The notes: generated by a model not told the origin, from the sequence alone. DNA of 64,000 nt from Umbilicaria muhlenbergii (GCA_000611775.1 KK106981.1:7152312-7216311), one strand, 5' to 3'; counted from the stretch's first letter, positions 1 to 11,369 are shown. Made by a program: numbers and translations.

Positions 1-372
1 CTTGATTCATTGTCAACTGGCTGCAACCCCGCAACAGTTTTCGCCGCCCCACGCCCAAGAACAAGATTCCCAGCTAAGGAACAGAGTCAAAACCTTGGGA
101 TTGTGCTTGCCGACATTGGAAACTACACCACTACAGCTTCTAGGGTGCTTGGCCTTGGCGAACTCGAAGATATCGATTTCTGGAATGGAGCGGCTGCGGC
201 GCGTAGTAGCCAAATACGGACTCGCGTTGTGGCTAGAAAAGGAGAAAATGGAGGATGGGACTTGGAGTTCGGGCCGGACACGGACGTGGTGTGCGAAAAG
301 GAAGGCGAAGTGTGTGTTTTTGATAACATGAAACTCGCCATGAATCCGGCAAGTAAACACTCCCAAGTATGA
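1..372 (+). CDS. hypothetical protein, partial at the left edge
   Basis: An open frame runs from the left edge to a stop at 372 (frame of position 10) and gives about 120 residues with no recognised domain. It is rich in charged and glycine residues and ends with a D/E-rich stretch containing several valines and two cysteines. No ATG is visible at the start, so the 5' end probably lies outside the window or in an upstream exon. A second open frame at 2-331 overlaps it and cannot be excluded. A further open stretch at 462-779 may be a later exon, but I found no convincing splice pair joining them. Function unknown. Confidence 0.25.
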   Translation, partial: LDSLSTGCNPATVFAAPRPRTRFPAKEQSQNLGIVLADIGNYTTTASRVLGLGELEDIDFWNGAAAARSSQIRTRVVARKGENGGWDLEFGPDTDVVCEKEGEVCVFDNMKLAMNPASKHSQV

Positions 373-461
373 CGGGAAAAGGAGAAGAAGATTGGAATGA
401 AGGCAACCTATCGTGGTCCTGCTTCTGATGCGGTGGACCCAGTCTTCTGCAAATTGTTGTA

Positions 462-779
462 GTGCTTCTAACTTACTTCGTTGCTGCCGGCTGTTTTTAT
501 GCTCAGGCCCCCGCTCTTCAAGTGGTTGGAGGACACGACCCTTACACCTACAAGATTTTCGTCACCGCTTTACTCGATAGCTCGCTCTACATGGGCTTTC
601 AGGTTATGCTCACATTGGACAGCATTTTCTCAATGGATCCAAGATTTCGCAATGGAGTCGCATTCGGCCTCTCGAAAGAGTTATGCGAGGCTGTCGTAGG
701 TTGTCACAGTGTCATATCACGTAGTATCTTCGACACCGTTAAGCTCACGCCCCACTTTTCGATTTGGTCAAAGACTTGA
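462..779 (+). CDS. hypothetical open stretch, possible exon
   Basis: About 105 codons are open and the composition is protein-like: hydrophobic N-terminus, then a mixed globular-looking region. No family is recognised. It may be a downstream exon of the partial gene at the left edge or a decayed fragment. The sequence between 780 and 924 shows nothing else I can name. Confidence 0.2.
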   Translation: MLLTYFVAAGCFYAQAPALQVVGGHDPYTYKIFVTALLDSSLYMGFQVMLTLDSIFSMDPRFRNGVAFGLSKELCEAVVGCHSVISRSIFDTVKLTPHFSIWSKT

Positions 780-924
780 AGGTGCTGTAACTCAGCTTGC
801 AAAAGACATCTTCACCTTAGCGCTTTTGAGGGCTCGGAAGAGATGGCAAGCTTGAATTATCGGTCTATGGATGAAGTCGAAACGGCTAAAGAAGGGATAA
901 GCAAGGAATCACCTACAATTACAC

Positions 925-1539
925 CTATAACATGATCTCTTTTGCCAGAAGCACATCTGGCTCGCGACCTTCTAGCTTACCAGGGTTTACCAGCAATACC
1001 AGCAAGAACCGTTTCTGCAAGTCGAGCACCCTCCCCATAATACCCCCGAGGACGTGAACGTGAAGAGGTCTTGTTATGAGTCGACGGATACGCTGCATGT
1101 CTCCGTATGTGTAATACACATATAAGCACAAGAGCATTCGTCGTATGATGTGCCATCTCGAATTCCTCCATGTTCTATAGCTGTATCGCGGCTTAGGAAC
1201 TTGAGGCAAAATGATCTCAATGGGTTCCCTGGCAGATTGGAGTACAATGCCAATCTGATCATCAGCGAGGCCTCTTACTCTTATGATCAACATAAGATGT
1301 GGCACCCCACATGTGAATCCACAGTTGGTGTTACCGCATGTGTACCTATAGACTGCGTTTGTTGTGAGGAATTTCCGCTCTATTTGAGATTCGAAGAAGA
1401 GAAGGTCACGCATAACCTGGCAAAAGTTATTTCCTGGTAGGCAGCTTTCGATAACAAATGGCTGAGATGAGCCCTCAAGCATCTTATCGTCATCAACAGA
1501 CGGCGCTTCGATGGTGGTGCGGCTTTTTCTGTCCACCAT
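925..1539 (-). CDS. hypothetical protein, about 204 aa
   Basis: This single open frame uses the ATG at 1,539; the frame is open a little further upstream without a better start. The protein has a pair of CG-containing cysteine clusters in its first half (residues near 65-80) and a basic, tryptophan- and arginine-rich central part. A leucine/valine-rich segment near the C-terminus could be a buried strand or a weak membrane segment. I do not recognise a family and see no paralogue in the window. An overlapping opposite-strand frame (1,150-1,440) looks like a shadow. Confidence 0.3.
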   Translation of the reverse strand: MVDRKSRTTIEAPSVDDDKMLEGSSQPFVIESCLPGNNFCQVMRDLLFFESQIERKFLTTNAVYRYTCGNTNCGFTCGVPHLMLIIRVRGLADDQIGIVLQSAREPIEIILPQVPKPRYSYRTWRNSRWHIIRRMLLCLYVYYTYGDMQRIRRLITRPLHVHVLGGIMGRVLDLQKRFLLVLLVNPGKLEGREPDVLLAKEIML

Positions 1540-1768
1540 TGTGGGTGTAAGGAGAAGACGATACCACTTGCACAAGAAGAGGAAGAGTGTCTAACTTAGG
1601 AGAAGAACAAACGCGTCTGATAGCAGGACTATATAGCTTCGACTGGAGGGGTCCAACTTCAGGACTACAAAACGCAGAACAGAATCATCATCATGTACGC
1701 AGCTCAGGTCCCAGAATTGGTCCCCTCCCTCATCTCCAAACTAATGATTCCAAATTTACCCTACAGGG

Positions 1769-2131
1769 TCATCCTGAGATGGTGGGCCTCCTGATATACA
1801 CGACCCTAGGCTTGACATACTGCATCTCCAATCTTTGCGCCTCAACAATGCTTTGGGAGGCATCTCTCAGCTCGGCATACTTTTGGCATCTCCTCAGTTC
1901 GGGGTGTTCTGGTCCGGAAGAGGGTTTGAAGATTGAGGTCGGATCGTGAAGCTGCGAAGTGCTGCAACCTTTAGAGACAGTGTATTGGCGCTGCGAGAAT
2001 GCCGAAATATTTAGAGCGAGCTCTAAATCATCCTGCTCGGCTCTCTGGATCAGGTCATGGAGCTTTTCTTCAGCTTCGAAAATCAAGTCTGCAGCTGAGT
2101 CTGATTTCCTGCTATGTGTTTGAGGTTCCAT
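1769..2131 (-). CDS. hypothetical acidic helical protein, about 120 aa
   Basis: The frame is open from an ATG at 2,131 to a stop at 1,769. The first half is acidic and probably helical, with many E, D, A and L residues around 20-50. The C-terminal third is basic. No domain is recognised. It lies just outside the left end of the TAACG-bounded element at 2,313, so it is not part of that element. Coding status is uncertain because it is short and has no homologue I can name. Confidence 0.3.
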   Translation of the reverse strand: MEPQTHSRKSDSAADLIFEAEEKLHDLIQRAEQDDLELALNISAFSQRQYTVSKGCSTSQLHDPTSIFKPSSGPEHPELRRCQKYAELRDASQSIVEAQRLEMQYVKPRVVYIRRPTISG

Positions 2132-2329
2132 GTTGGTAATGGTCGAACTGCCATTCACAGATAGGTACTGATAGATAGCCTACCAAGCGAGAGGGGCATT
2201 TATACATCGATGAATGTGGTGCCGATAGGGGACCAGTTTTGGGACCTGCTGCTGAAATGCTTGTCCGAAGAAGGCTCGCATCGCAGCTCCCTACTGTAAC
2301 TTACTGTAACATTAACGTCCATCCCTGCG

Positions 2330-3482
2330 TGACGCAAATCCCCTCGTGCCGCAAATGTTCTCTAGAGTTGACTTAACAAGTGGCTCCATATCACTTGTAT
2401 CGCTCTGATATACTATGCACTTGATCTGTAAGCTTTTCTCTACAGCAGTAAGCCTTATAGAGAAAAAATACATGGTGTTAAGCTGTGCTGTCGCTCGTGC
2501 TTTCTTGTCCACAAGAAAGCTGCAATAGCTCTACACCCCTGTCTTCATATTATAGCTAAAGGAAATTAGCATATCGGTGCTGTGAAACAGTAGACTGATT
2601 GTAGTAAAAACGAATCCGAGAATTCTATGGATACTTGATCTTGATAAAGTGGATTCCGGATTTATCCGCGAGCAAGACTCGATCCTCTGCCTCAGCTGCT
2701 GATCTTAGCGTGCTTACATCAAACCTTGGCATACCGTATCAAAAAGCGTTTGTCATCCATGCCGGTCACGTGGGTGCTATTTCTGGCATCAGGGGGTGCC
2801 TTTGTCCAGGCCTGGTAGGGCGCTTGGAGTTGTGCTGTCTGTCGTGCTAATTAATTCTCGTAGCAGCATTCGTGAAACCACGATAGACATAGAACCAACC
2901 AGCCAATCGCCGGCACAAGTCGCCCCTATAAGTGCACCTGCAAATGAGGAAAAGAAGGTGCCCTACCATACCAAATGCTACCAGGAGCGCCGCGCACGAC
3001 CTTCGATGAAGGAAAGCCACGAAGCCGGCAATATCTTACCCCACCCGAGGGGACAGCCCTTGTTGACTGTATTACGGATGGGTGCAGCAGGAACGCCCAC
3101 TTAGCACACTCTAATTATTCCAAGTGATTCAATGTCCATCCCACCGTGCCGGAACGCACTTTGTAATGGATGACTTTCTCTTTCGGATGCTCAGAAAGCC
3201 CACGCCATGCCTGCAAATTGACAGGTCCAACGCGCACGTAAAAATTGCTTTGGTCAACCTCAACGTGGCTGCGTGGCGCCAAGACCGAATTAGAGCAGGC
3301 GTGGGTAGTGCTGCACTGCCACAGCAATGCTAAATATAAATGTGGCTCATTGTCTCTCCCCACCCTTTGACGCGCGACGCGGGGCTGATGCCTAATTGCC
3401 TGCCACCTAACAACTACGAACCGTGCTTCAACACAGAGATCGCCACTCTCACCTAATGCGAAACACCAATACATCTGCATAT
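2330..3482. other. interior left part of the 4.1-kb element, no recognised gene
   Basis: Several short open frames occur here, for example 2,635-2,850 and 2,796-3,104 on the plus strand and 3,115-3,480 on the minus strand. None has a recognisable domain or convincing start, and they overlap one another. The last part before 3,483 probably holds the promoter and 5' untranslated region of the F-box gene. Confidence 0.4.
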
Positions 3483-5009
3483 ATGGATTCTCTTTCGCGT
3501 GAGCTGTACGACTTTATCGGTGAATTTTTAGGTCCAAATGATTGGAACAGTCTTCGACTCACAAGCAAACATACATGCTGGTGGTTTACACCAATCCGGT
3601 TTAAAAGTATCACAACATCATTCAGCGCAAAGGGCTTCTTGAACTTGGAACAAATTAGTCTTAACAAAGATCTATCTCCACTTGTGTGAGAAATATCCGC
3701 TAATAGCATTCCACGACTCTATCCATTCGAAGATTTTGGCCACTGGCAAGGGGGCCTCAGGCTCCCAGACGAGGCTCCGTCCGTACATGGTGGGTATGAA
3801 GGCGAAGATGAACTCATGTCTAAAACGGATTGGGAAAATCTACCTTTGGACAAGAAAAGAGACTGGTATGAAGAGTACCAGTCAGAGCATATCCGCGCAG
3901 ATTCAGAAATACGAAAACTGGCTGTTGATCTGCTAGCACGTGGCCGCCTCAGCCGCGCACTGTCGGAATTTGTCAAACTTACTGCGTTCGTGCAGCACCC
4001 TGCCGACAAGCCCTCTGTCATACAATGGAGACGACTACGCTTTGCCCTGTACGAAGACTCATTCTGTGATGAAGTCTGGGGACAAAATGACGATGCAGAG
4101 GCTCTTTACTCATTGTCCGTATTATCAGCTCTAGGTCACTCTCACGCATCTCTTCCGGATCTGCGAATATTATCCATCGGTATTAGTGGTCCTGGGTTCC
4201 TCACAGCTTCTCGCTTGTGGTGTCTTTCCGTCGACAAGGACCACAAGAAGATAAGAGAATTGCGAGAGAAGGAAAGAGACAGCGACAGAGCCAATAGTGC
4301 GGCGTCAAGAGTGGACAAGGAAGTGACTGAAAGATTTGGGAAGGTCCCTTTAGTATATGAAGACCAGCTAGTAATCATGAGAAGGGTGTTCGGCTTTGTC
4401 ACCCGCCTTAAGATCCATATTCTCGAAGACGATACTATCGGGGGCCTCGCCTCCATTGTTCCAGCTGTTGCAGATTTTCTCTGTCACGCGAAGAGCGTCC
4501 AGGAACTGGACTTAGCTTTCGGCCACGATAGCTTCAATTGGATTCCAGAGTGCTACAAAGACCGTGGGTACGAGTTGCTTGGATGCCTCGCAGACAGAAC
4601 ACCATGGTCCCAGCTCCGTTCACTTAGTCTCAGTATTGTAACAGATGCGTCTACATTGCTTGGGTTCCTAAAATCACTTTCTGCAACGCTGGAGGACTTG
4701 AGTCTCGTTGAAATAGTTCTAATGTCACACAGCGAGAGTGAAGGAGAAGACATGTCACATAGCGAGAGTGGAGAAGAAAACGAGTGGGATTTGGTACTCC
4801 CAAAAATAGCACAAGGACTTCCCAAACTGAAGAAATTGGACCTTGTTTCCTTGGTTCACTATCCACCTGGCAACTTTGGAGGATCAGTGGAACTGTTCGG
4901 CGAACAGAATAGCGAGTGCTATGAGTGCGAGACTCGTAAATCGTCTATTATTCAGGAACTTCTAGACACCAAACACCTACTGGGTTTGGACCAGACATGC
5001 CAACATTGA
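3483..5009 (+). pseudogene. F-box protein gene interrupted by one in-frame TGA
   Basis: The frame starts at ATG 3,483 with a typical fungal F-box (leader MDSLSRELYDFIGEFL, then a stretch around SLRLTSKHTCWWF). Such proteins usually bind Skp1 and supply substrates to SCF ubiquitin ligases. One TGA at 3,687-3,689 interrupts it. The same frame continues to 5,009 with leucine-rich, LRR-like spacing and an acidic direct repeat (MSHSESEGED/MSHSESGEEN, about 4,729-4,785). The TGA falls where F-box relatives often have an arginine (HVRE-type motif), so a CGA-to-TGA change is the simplest explanation. Total length would be about 508 codons. The gene lies wholly inside the TIR element at 2,313-6,402. 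It could still be expressed from a downstream ATG at 3,816 as a shorter protein without the F-box. Confidence 0.7.
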
Positions 5010-6402
5010 GGAATCCTTGTCGCAGTCTGAGAACGAAAGGATGCGAGATTACTCCAAGGACTCCAACACAAGATTTGAACAAGCAAGTGGTACGAGTAGC
5101 AAGAGAAACGGCGAAGGAAAGGCAAGCGACAGAATTGAAAATTAGCAGGATTGAGAAAGTTTAAGAGAGAATGGAGAAGAGAAGGCAGCAAAACAACGTG
5201 CGGCAAACAGAAAGCAGTCTACAACATAAACCGAATCTCCGAGAGATATGTCGATGTACGTTGTGAAATCTAGAGCTGGCAGCGCGAGACACTGTGATGA
5301 CTAGCATTAGCTATTGTATGAGAGTCTTCACCGTATCGAGATGTTGTCATGTCACCATTACATATATCAAAAGCACAGCGAATCTATGACACAGAGCCAG
5401 CGTAAATAATCTCAATAGCTCCAAGCAGCATTACAGTCAAAATCTCCCTAAGGTTTACTCTGTTCACATTCTAGGTCCATGTCCATATCTATAGTGTGCT
5501 GAACACCGTCCAGGATTTAAAGCTGTTGCTGCTTCCCGTGTATGAGAAAGCACGAGCTACAGTATAGCTTAATACCATATAATACTCCGCCGCAAGCGCT
5601 TACAGTATAGAAAAAAGTTTATGGAATAACTGTATAGTACACAAGAGCCGTACAAGTAATGTAGGGATATCTATGATAATAAATCTGTAGAATTGCTCCG
5701 GCACGGGGAGATTTGCGTGACCCATGGATTGTAAGACAAATGTAGGTTTTTCTACCACGGAGCCCTTGGATGGAGCATGCCATTTTTTCGCAACAAGCTC
5801 CTCCGTCCAGCAATTGGCATGAAACAAATCGCACAAAATCGATTGTGCTGACACATCACGTGCTCTGAGTCTTGGGCTGATACGTCCAGCCACAGCCTGT
5901 TGAGCCACAAGCTTGGCGTCAGGGATGACATCGCTCAACTTACGTCAGTGGTATGTACACGTCACAGTGCGTTTTAGACTAGCCATATGCGGAAGGCGCA
6001 TCCCGCAGAAGTACCGACCAGGGGGGGCAATCTGGATCAACATGATCGCCACAATTGCCCCGGATCTAGTGTCAACTCTTAAGCGTTACCAAAAGTGCTC
6101 TTAGCTTATATAAAGTCATATATGAAATGTATGAACTGACGCTGCTGTGGCTTAAACACTTTCCTAATGATGGCAATTTTTATGCTCTTCAAGAGGCTCC
6201 CTCCGGATGCGCGCGCGTATGACAACGCCATGGTAATTTTGGTATACAGAGCGCGCTACATCAACAGACAATACTATAGAACACAACTCTATTACAACGT
6301 AGTAAACAACAAAGCATGCGTCGAGATGTACATGGCCAAGGTCGAAGTATCACTCAGAATTTGCGGCACGGCGGGATTTGCGTGACGCAGGGATGGACGT
6401 TA
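5010..6402. other. interior right part of the 4.1-kb element
   Basis: No gene is supported here. Short frames (5,600-5,938 minus; 6,167-6,385 plus) have no recognisable features. At 5,697-5,735 there is a degraded copy of the element's terminal motif (GGCACGGGGAGATTTGCGTG). This may be the remains of a nested related element or a subterminal binding site. Confidence 0.4.
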
Positions 6403-6549
6403 GGAAGTTAGGTATTTCGAGAGCTCACAGCCTCGTTAGAAAGAAAAACTGAAATCGTCACAACGGCGACGTAGGAAGGGTAGCATGATCGTTCACAATA
6501 TATCCTGCTTAAGAACTTCATCATTAACCCTGCTTTGGCTAGTCTAACT

Positions 6550-6852
6550 TCATGATATTTCCTTATTGTCCCCATTGTCATATAGCGCCATTGCCCCATA
6601 CTGCTCACAAAGGTCGGACGTTGAGGCCGTAGAGCTAGATGTGCTCGTCCCGGGGTGGTTCCGAGCGTGAAACTCTGCGAAAGATTCGCTGTTCTTTCCA
6701 GCCGGCACGCAATCCTCCACATCATACTCCATCTGCATTTCGTGGAGTCGTTTGCTTAATGCCATATGTGCCACCAAATTTCGCAGATGTGCTTCTTTGT
6801 GTAGCTTCTCGTCAACAAGGCCTTGGAGATATAGCATCTCAAATAGGTACAT
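6550..6852 (-). CDS. hypothetical protein fragment, about 100 aa
   Basis: The open frame begins at ATG 6,852 directly after a good splice-acceptor sequence (ttacag), so an upstream exon is possible. The N-terminal half is probably helical (L, H, K and E rich). It is followed by a serine/threonine-rich low-complexity stretch and a short acidic tail. No domain is recognised. It lies just right of the 4.1-kb element. The following 530 bases, to 7,384, hold nothing I can name. Confidence 0.3.
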   Translation of the reverse strand: MYLFEMLYLQGLVDEKLHKEAHLRNLVAHMALSKRLHEMQMEYDVEDCVPAGKNSESFAEFHARNHPGTSTSSSTASTSDLCEQYGAMALYDNGDNKEIS

Positions 6853-7384
6853 ACTGTAATGAATGTAGCTCTCGGTGTTTGAATTTGAAGATTTTGGGAA
6901 GAGGACACAATCTGCATTCCAGAGGCCTGCTTTATAGCAAAGGGGGGTCCAAGTGTGGGACCTTCAAGATACCAGAACAAAGCTCCTTACCGCGCTAGAA
7001 AGATGCATAGAAGGATATAAGTCTTTGCACTTGGAAAGTCCCGTTTTCGAGACACTTTCAGGCATACTTCCAACGTGTGAACAAGCGCATATTTGAAATC
7101 AGTTCTGATTGTAAATATTATTTCAACTTGCTAGAGCACTCTGTCAACCTCACAATACATCAGCTTCGGTTGTATCCAGTTCTATGGAAAGCAGGCCACG
7201 AATGACAACAATCTGACTTCCAATAGGTCGTGTTGTCGCTTAGCCTCTGCTCGGTGGATTGTCTCAATAAATCCTTGTATAATGTACATTGGTAGGACCT
7301 CTTAATTCAAAAATCCAACTTCATAAAATCTAGACAGCTATTGCTTTTGCAATAATAAGCCTTTCCTGATCTTAGGAATTAACT

Positions 7385-7773
7385 TTATGCATAACTTGAC
7401 CTCAGCGTCATTTCTATAGGCTGATTCTGATTCTGGTATCCACTTGCTGGGACAGGTGGTGCTGTGACAGCGACAGCCTTGCTCTTCTTTTGCTGGCGTT
7501 TCCATATAGTAAAGAGCACAACATAGATAATAATAATAATAACAACAATAACGACTACGACAATAGCAGCTATGGCTTCTATACCGGGGCCCTTCTTCCT
7601 TTTGGACGATTTAGTTATACTAAGCTTCGACTTGCGCGGTTCAAGATTGAGGTTTCCATAGCTACAGAGGTCATCCTTTAGTGGGAGACGAGGAATAGGC
7701 TAGGGACAACATACGATGCTTCAGTAATGCTGCGCTGAAGGAGCGCGAGAGAGGCGGAAAGGAGATCGGCCAT
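7385..7773 (-). CDS. single-pass membrane protein with a poly-isoleucine segment
   Basis: Read from the stop at 7,385 upward, the frame encodes a stalk ending in KRKKGPGIEA. A hydrophobic helix of about 24 residues follows, made of A, I and V with six isoleucines in a row, then a basic anchor (WKRQQKKSK) and a short tail ending in RSSYA. This layout is that of a type I single-pass membrane protein with a short cytoplasmic tail. The isoleucine run is encoded by an ATT trinucleotide repeat at about 7,527-7,545. The likely start is ATG 7,773, but it lies in another frame and I could not find a convincing intron (about 7,683-7,725) joining them. The gene may therefore be mis-modelled or decayed. 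The plus-strand frame reading as poly-asparagine here is a shadow. Confidence 0.4.
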
Positions 7774-7925
7774 GGTGCTTTGAGATTAGGACGATATGAT
7801 ATGAAGAGGTAGCAAATAGACAACGAGGGAAAGCGCACAGCGGCATCCTTATATTTTGCTCTGGTTTGGGCTCATGCAGCTAATATTGACTACAATTAAC
7901 ATAGGGATAAGCCAGGAGCTTCTGG

Positions 7926-8258
7926 GTGTCCACTTCTGGGACCCCCAACAACATTCAAGAGGGAGGTCCAGAAATGGGACATCCGTTGCCTGGCAAAACT
8001 GTAATTCCCGAGATGTCTTGCCCAACACAAAGCTCACCCTATGGTTTCACGAGGACGTTAGACGACATGAACAACTTGAGAAATCAACCAACATTTTCGA
8101 ACGCCTTAGAGCCTAATACGCAGGTTGCAGCCCTCGCAAATGCAGATAATAAGGTAGTACTATCTATATTGATGAGAATAGAGCCCACTGCTCGCCGAGA
8201 GATACACTGTAACATTGTAGCACTCCGACGGTCTAGGGTCTTGCCGATCAGGAACTAA
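7926..8258 (+). CDS. hypothetical open stretch, about 110 codons
   Basis: The stretch is open and protein-like: N-terminal P, G, N and T rich region, then a helical region with several arginines. It has no ATG at the start. A possible splice acceptor (ttaacatag) lies a little upstream. No family is recognised. It may be an internal exon or a decayed gene. The DNA from 8,259 to 8,511 holds nothing else I can name. Confidence 0.25.
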   Translation: MSTSGTPNNIQEGGPEMGHPLPGKTVIPEMSCPTQSSPYGFTRTLDDMNNLRNQPTFSNALEPNTQVAALANADNKVVLSILMRIEPTARREIHCNIVALRRSRVLPIRN

Positions 8259-8511
8259 GCGGCGGTTGGTGGGTTTGCGGCGAGAACGATTAATTGGGGG
8301 CGAATTCGAGGAGCGTTCAGGTGTGGCGAAAGACCGCGATTGGAGTGGGGTGCCCGAATCTGGGCCTTCGTTCACAACGGCAAGCTCTTCGGACCGGCTG
8401 TCACTTTGTAATTAGCATACCTTTTCGAAATGCGCTAAGACGTGGTCACATAACGGTGCCTTAGGTGTGCTACGCCATTGGGCACCGACACGTAGTCGTA
8501 AATCAGTGGAT

Positions 8512-9724
8512 CTACTCAAACGGTTTAAATACACTCGAGTAGAAACCAATCCTGCCATCAAAATACAACCAGATTGCCGAAGCCAGGTTCTGAGCGTTCC
8601 GATCCCCAAACGCTATAGAAAGTTTACTGTCAAGGTGCAATGCCTTCTCCGTCTTCTTGACCACTTCAATATACCTCATCCGTTCAGCGAACTTTTCTCG
8701 GTCCGACTCCTCCTCACAATAAAGCGGTCCGTCCATCACGGGCGGTACAATGGACAAATCCTTGATAAATTCGACCATCTCCCAAGGAGCAATAATCGCA
8801 TTTTCCCAGTCGATCACACTCTGAACACGGTACTCGGAATCCACAAGAATATTGCTTTTATACAGGTCGGTGTGAACGATCGGGAAGGGGCCTTCCTGAA
8901 AGCAATAACGCTGCGCGAAGTTTAAAAGTTTTAACGGGAAGTCTTTGATGGACTTCAGGATATCGTCAACATGCTCAGCAGGTGTTCTTTCTCGAATAGT
9001 ATTTTCGTTGTAAGGAAACTTCATTCCTTTCGCCCAGGCCTTGAAAAAATCCGCTGCTGAGTCGAACGGGCCTCCTATTCCAGGCATAGGGCCAACAGAG
9101 TAGGTTCCATCGGAGAGTCGGACAACGCTTCCGATACTCGGAAAACGTACTGATGCCATTTCAACCTGGTTCTATGAGCTTAATATCACACATTGATCAT
9201 CTGCTACGTACCTGTATTCCAGCCATTGTAGCATAGAATTGTGCCTTGAAACGGGGAGGGGTTTTACCCTTGTGTACATGCCATCCACCGAAAGAATCCA
9301 TAGCTGTGTCTGCTGGAATATACTCCATAATCATAAAAGCAACGCCAACGTCATTGTCGCAGCTAGGCTCGTACGCAAATATCTCCGGAACCGGTATCGC
9401 TGACTGTTCCCGAATAACTTGAGTGGTGCAGACCTCGTGTATTAGACGTTGAAGTGACTCTGCGGTGGTGTGCAGTTGTAGTCGTGCCACCCAACTGGTT
9501 CCATCCTGAAAGTCGAGTCGGCGGACTACGTGCAGTCCGCCCATATTATACTCGGAAGAGAGCTGGCAACTGATTTCGCCATCATGGTTCGTAAGCATCC
9601 GTTTTACGCCGATCGCATATTCCTGGAGAGCCTTCCAATTAATGGGAGGCAGTGAGCATTCGGCGTTGATATCGCTCCTCCAATTCAATGGTTTAATGTT
9701 TGTGGTGTTACGTTGTGAGGCCAT
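8512..9724 (-). CDS. aminoglycoside-phosphotransferase (APH)-like protein
   Basis: The gene has two exons, 9,724-9,212 and 9,165-8,512, joined in phase 0 by a 46-bp GTACGT...CCAG intron, giving 388 aa from ATG 9,724. It matches the fungal APH/choline-kinase-like fold. The N-lobe has a GGLHVVRRLDF strand and a hinge-like FMIMEYIP segment. The C-lobe has the catalytic loop HTDLYKSN (His about 269, Asp 271, Asn 276) and the metal-binding IDWEN motif (Asp about 290). Such proteins transfer phosphate from ATP to small molecules, but substrates of the many fungal paralogues are mostly unknown. No frame break is seen and key residues are present, so it is probably functional. The opposite-strand frame at 8,467-8,925 is a shadow. 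It is not part of an evident gene cluster. Confidence 0.85.
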
Positions 9725-11100
9725 GACGGGAATTCTTCAAACATCTCTGCGCAACAAATTCCATGAGTTGAGGTCGGATGCAAGGTAGGCAGAAAGCCGG
9801 ACGAATTTTATCCGGACCAACGCTATGCCGCATGGAGATTAATACGCCCCGTTAGAACAGTCCTTATGCGCTAATTAGGTGGAAGCTTGGCTCTCTTGCC
9901 GCTGTAACGAGTAGCTAGGGTGCAATTGACTAGGCAAACGGTGAAAGTAGGCAAACTACCTCGACGACACAAGCGGCTTGACACTGTTGTTGCCTGCTTG
10001 TGACTTGCATGATAGCATTTAGCATGCAGGCGCCATCGGCCGGTCCGTGTGCGCGAGGCAAAAGGGTTGACTCATACAAGACAATGGCCTCTTGCCTGCC
10101 GCAGCGCGCGTCCTTCAGACCTATATATGCATGGCTCGAGATCGCTACATTCGCCCACATGCCACACTGCTCACTCCATCACCCCCGTGACCTGACATTC
10201 TCAATCAGCTATTGCGCCTCCTATCCGCATTCCTCTGAACAAGCTTTTAATTTTCATCGCTAGTTACTATGGCGAGTATCACATTCCACATTCGGATCTG
10301 ACGAATAATGTTTGTGTAGTCTCCTCGACCTTGTGTCACAGCCCTTGTGAACCATGCGAAGAGCCTTTACGCCAAATGTCCAACAGTCGGGTGTAAGGGT
10401 GAAATGGTGTTGAGGGGCGGCACTTGCACCTGCGGTTGGGCCCGTCCTGAAAACGACGATTAGCGATCATGGTCCTTGGTGGTGGTTGTGAGAGGGCTTG
10501 GTGTTGTTGGGTTTCCAACGTTTAGGTTCAGAGGCAGGAATTGAATAGGCAATCGAACTCTTGTCGTCGCACTATCATGGTTCAACTTTGTCTCGATTTC
10601 CACTTGTCCGTGGTGCAAGCATGGCTGTGCGGTTCTGATTGCCCTATATTAAAGGAACAACATATACCAGTAACGGTCATCGCACGTATTGCGGACTAAA
10701 GGAAGCTCTCCGCGCATGTGATCAGGCGGAAAATACCTTTTCCGATTTCAAATTTGACGCTACTACCGAAAAAGCCAGATGCTTGTTGCCCCACTAATTA
10801 AGCCAAGGCTTATCAAGAGTTTCAACATCCCGCAGCTCGCAGCAGCCCAAAGTATCACATTATTGAGCCTCACTACGAAGGTTGAAGAAAGAATGTACAG
10901 CGCAGAAGAGAGTGGTATGTTCTTAGACTGCTAAGTGTACAAAGAGTGCTAATAGATCCCCCAGACCGTCGTAAGCAGTATGGGGAAAGGCAGAAACGTT
11001 TCAACCAGTGGGCTGAAGACATGCAGAAAGGGTCTCGCGGCCGGGCGGGCAGGGGTGTAGTTCTATTTCAGAGCGCAGCCGTATGCTCACCAGAGAGGGT
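9725..11100. other. intergenic DNA with weak coding-like fragments
   Basis: No gene is firmly supported. Around 10,690-11,060 there are short open pieces on the plus strand with protein-like composition, including a basic, glutamine- and tryptophan-containing piece near 10,967-11,030, but no complete model. The frames at 9,930-10,160, 10,000-10,263 and 10,336-10,518 look like chance or shadow frames. Confidence 0.35.
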
Positions 11101-11369
11101 CGTTTGGGCGCACTAGCAAGGCGCGGACGGGGACTGCATTGCGTTTACCACAGATCAAGCCGTTCTTTCATACCTTCTCCACATCGTGATCTATTGCTGA
11201 CGCTGTCCATATTTGCATGCTCACATGCATAGGCAGAGAGCAGGAAGGAACGGGAAGTATTGATTCCGTAGCATGATGCATAAGTACTCTGTACCATGTC
11301 ACACGCCTCACCCCAGACATGGACTTTCATTGGTTGAGACATGTCGGCATCTTCCTATCGTTCCTGTAC

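Larger units (their letters stand above)
2313..6402. mobile_element. 4.1-kb element with TAACGTCC terminal inverted repeats carrying an F-box gene
   Basis: The first 44 bases at 2,313 (starting TAACGTCCATCCCTGCGT) recur as a reverse complement ending at 6,402, with about three mismatches. A degenerate third copy of the subterminal motif lies at 5,697-5,735. No transposase is visible inside, so the element looks non-autonomous. Its main content is the F-box gene at 3,483-5,009. No clear target-site duplication is seen: the flanks are acat on the left and ggaag on the right. The termini resemble those at 22,044/22,459 and 24,028/50,015, which also begin TAACG, and the 24,028/50,015 pair also shares the CTGCGT-ACG motif. 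Confidence 0.6.

Noticed and set aside
7490-7681. Plus-strand protein with poly-asparagine
   Set aside because: The opposite strand of the same microsatellite encodes a well-formed membrane helix with a basic anchor, which is the better explanation.
8467-8925. Plus-strand 152-aa frame
   Set aside because: It is the antisense shadow of the APH-like gene, whose catalytic motifs are on the minus strand.
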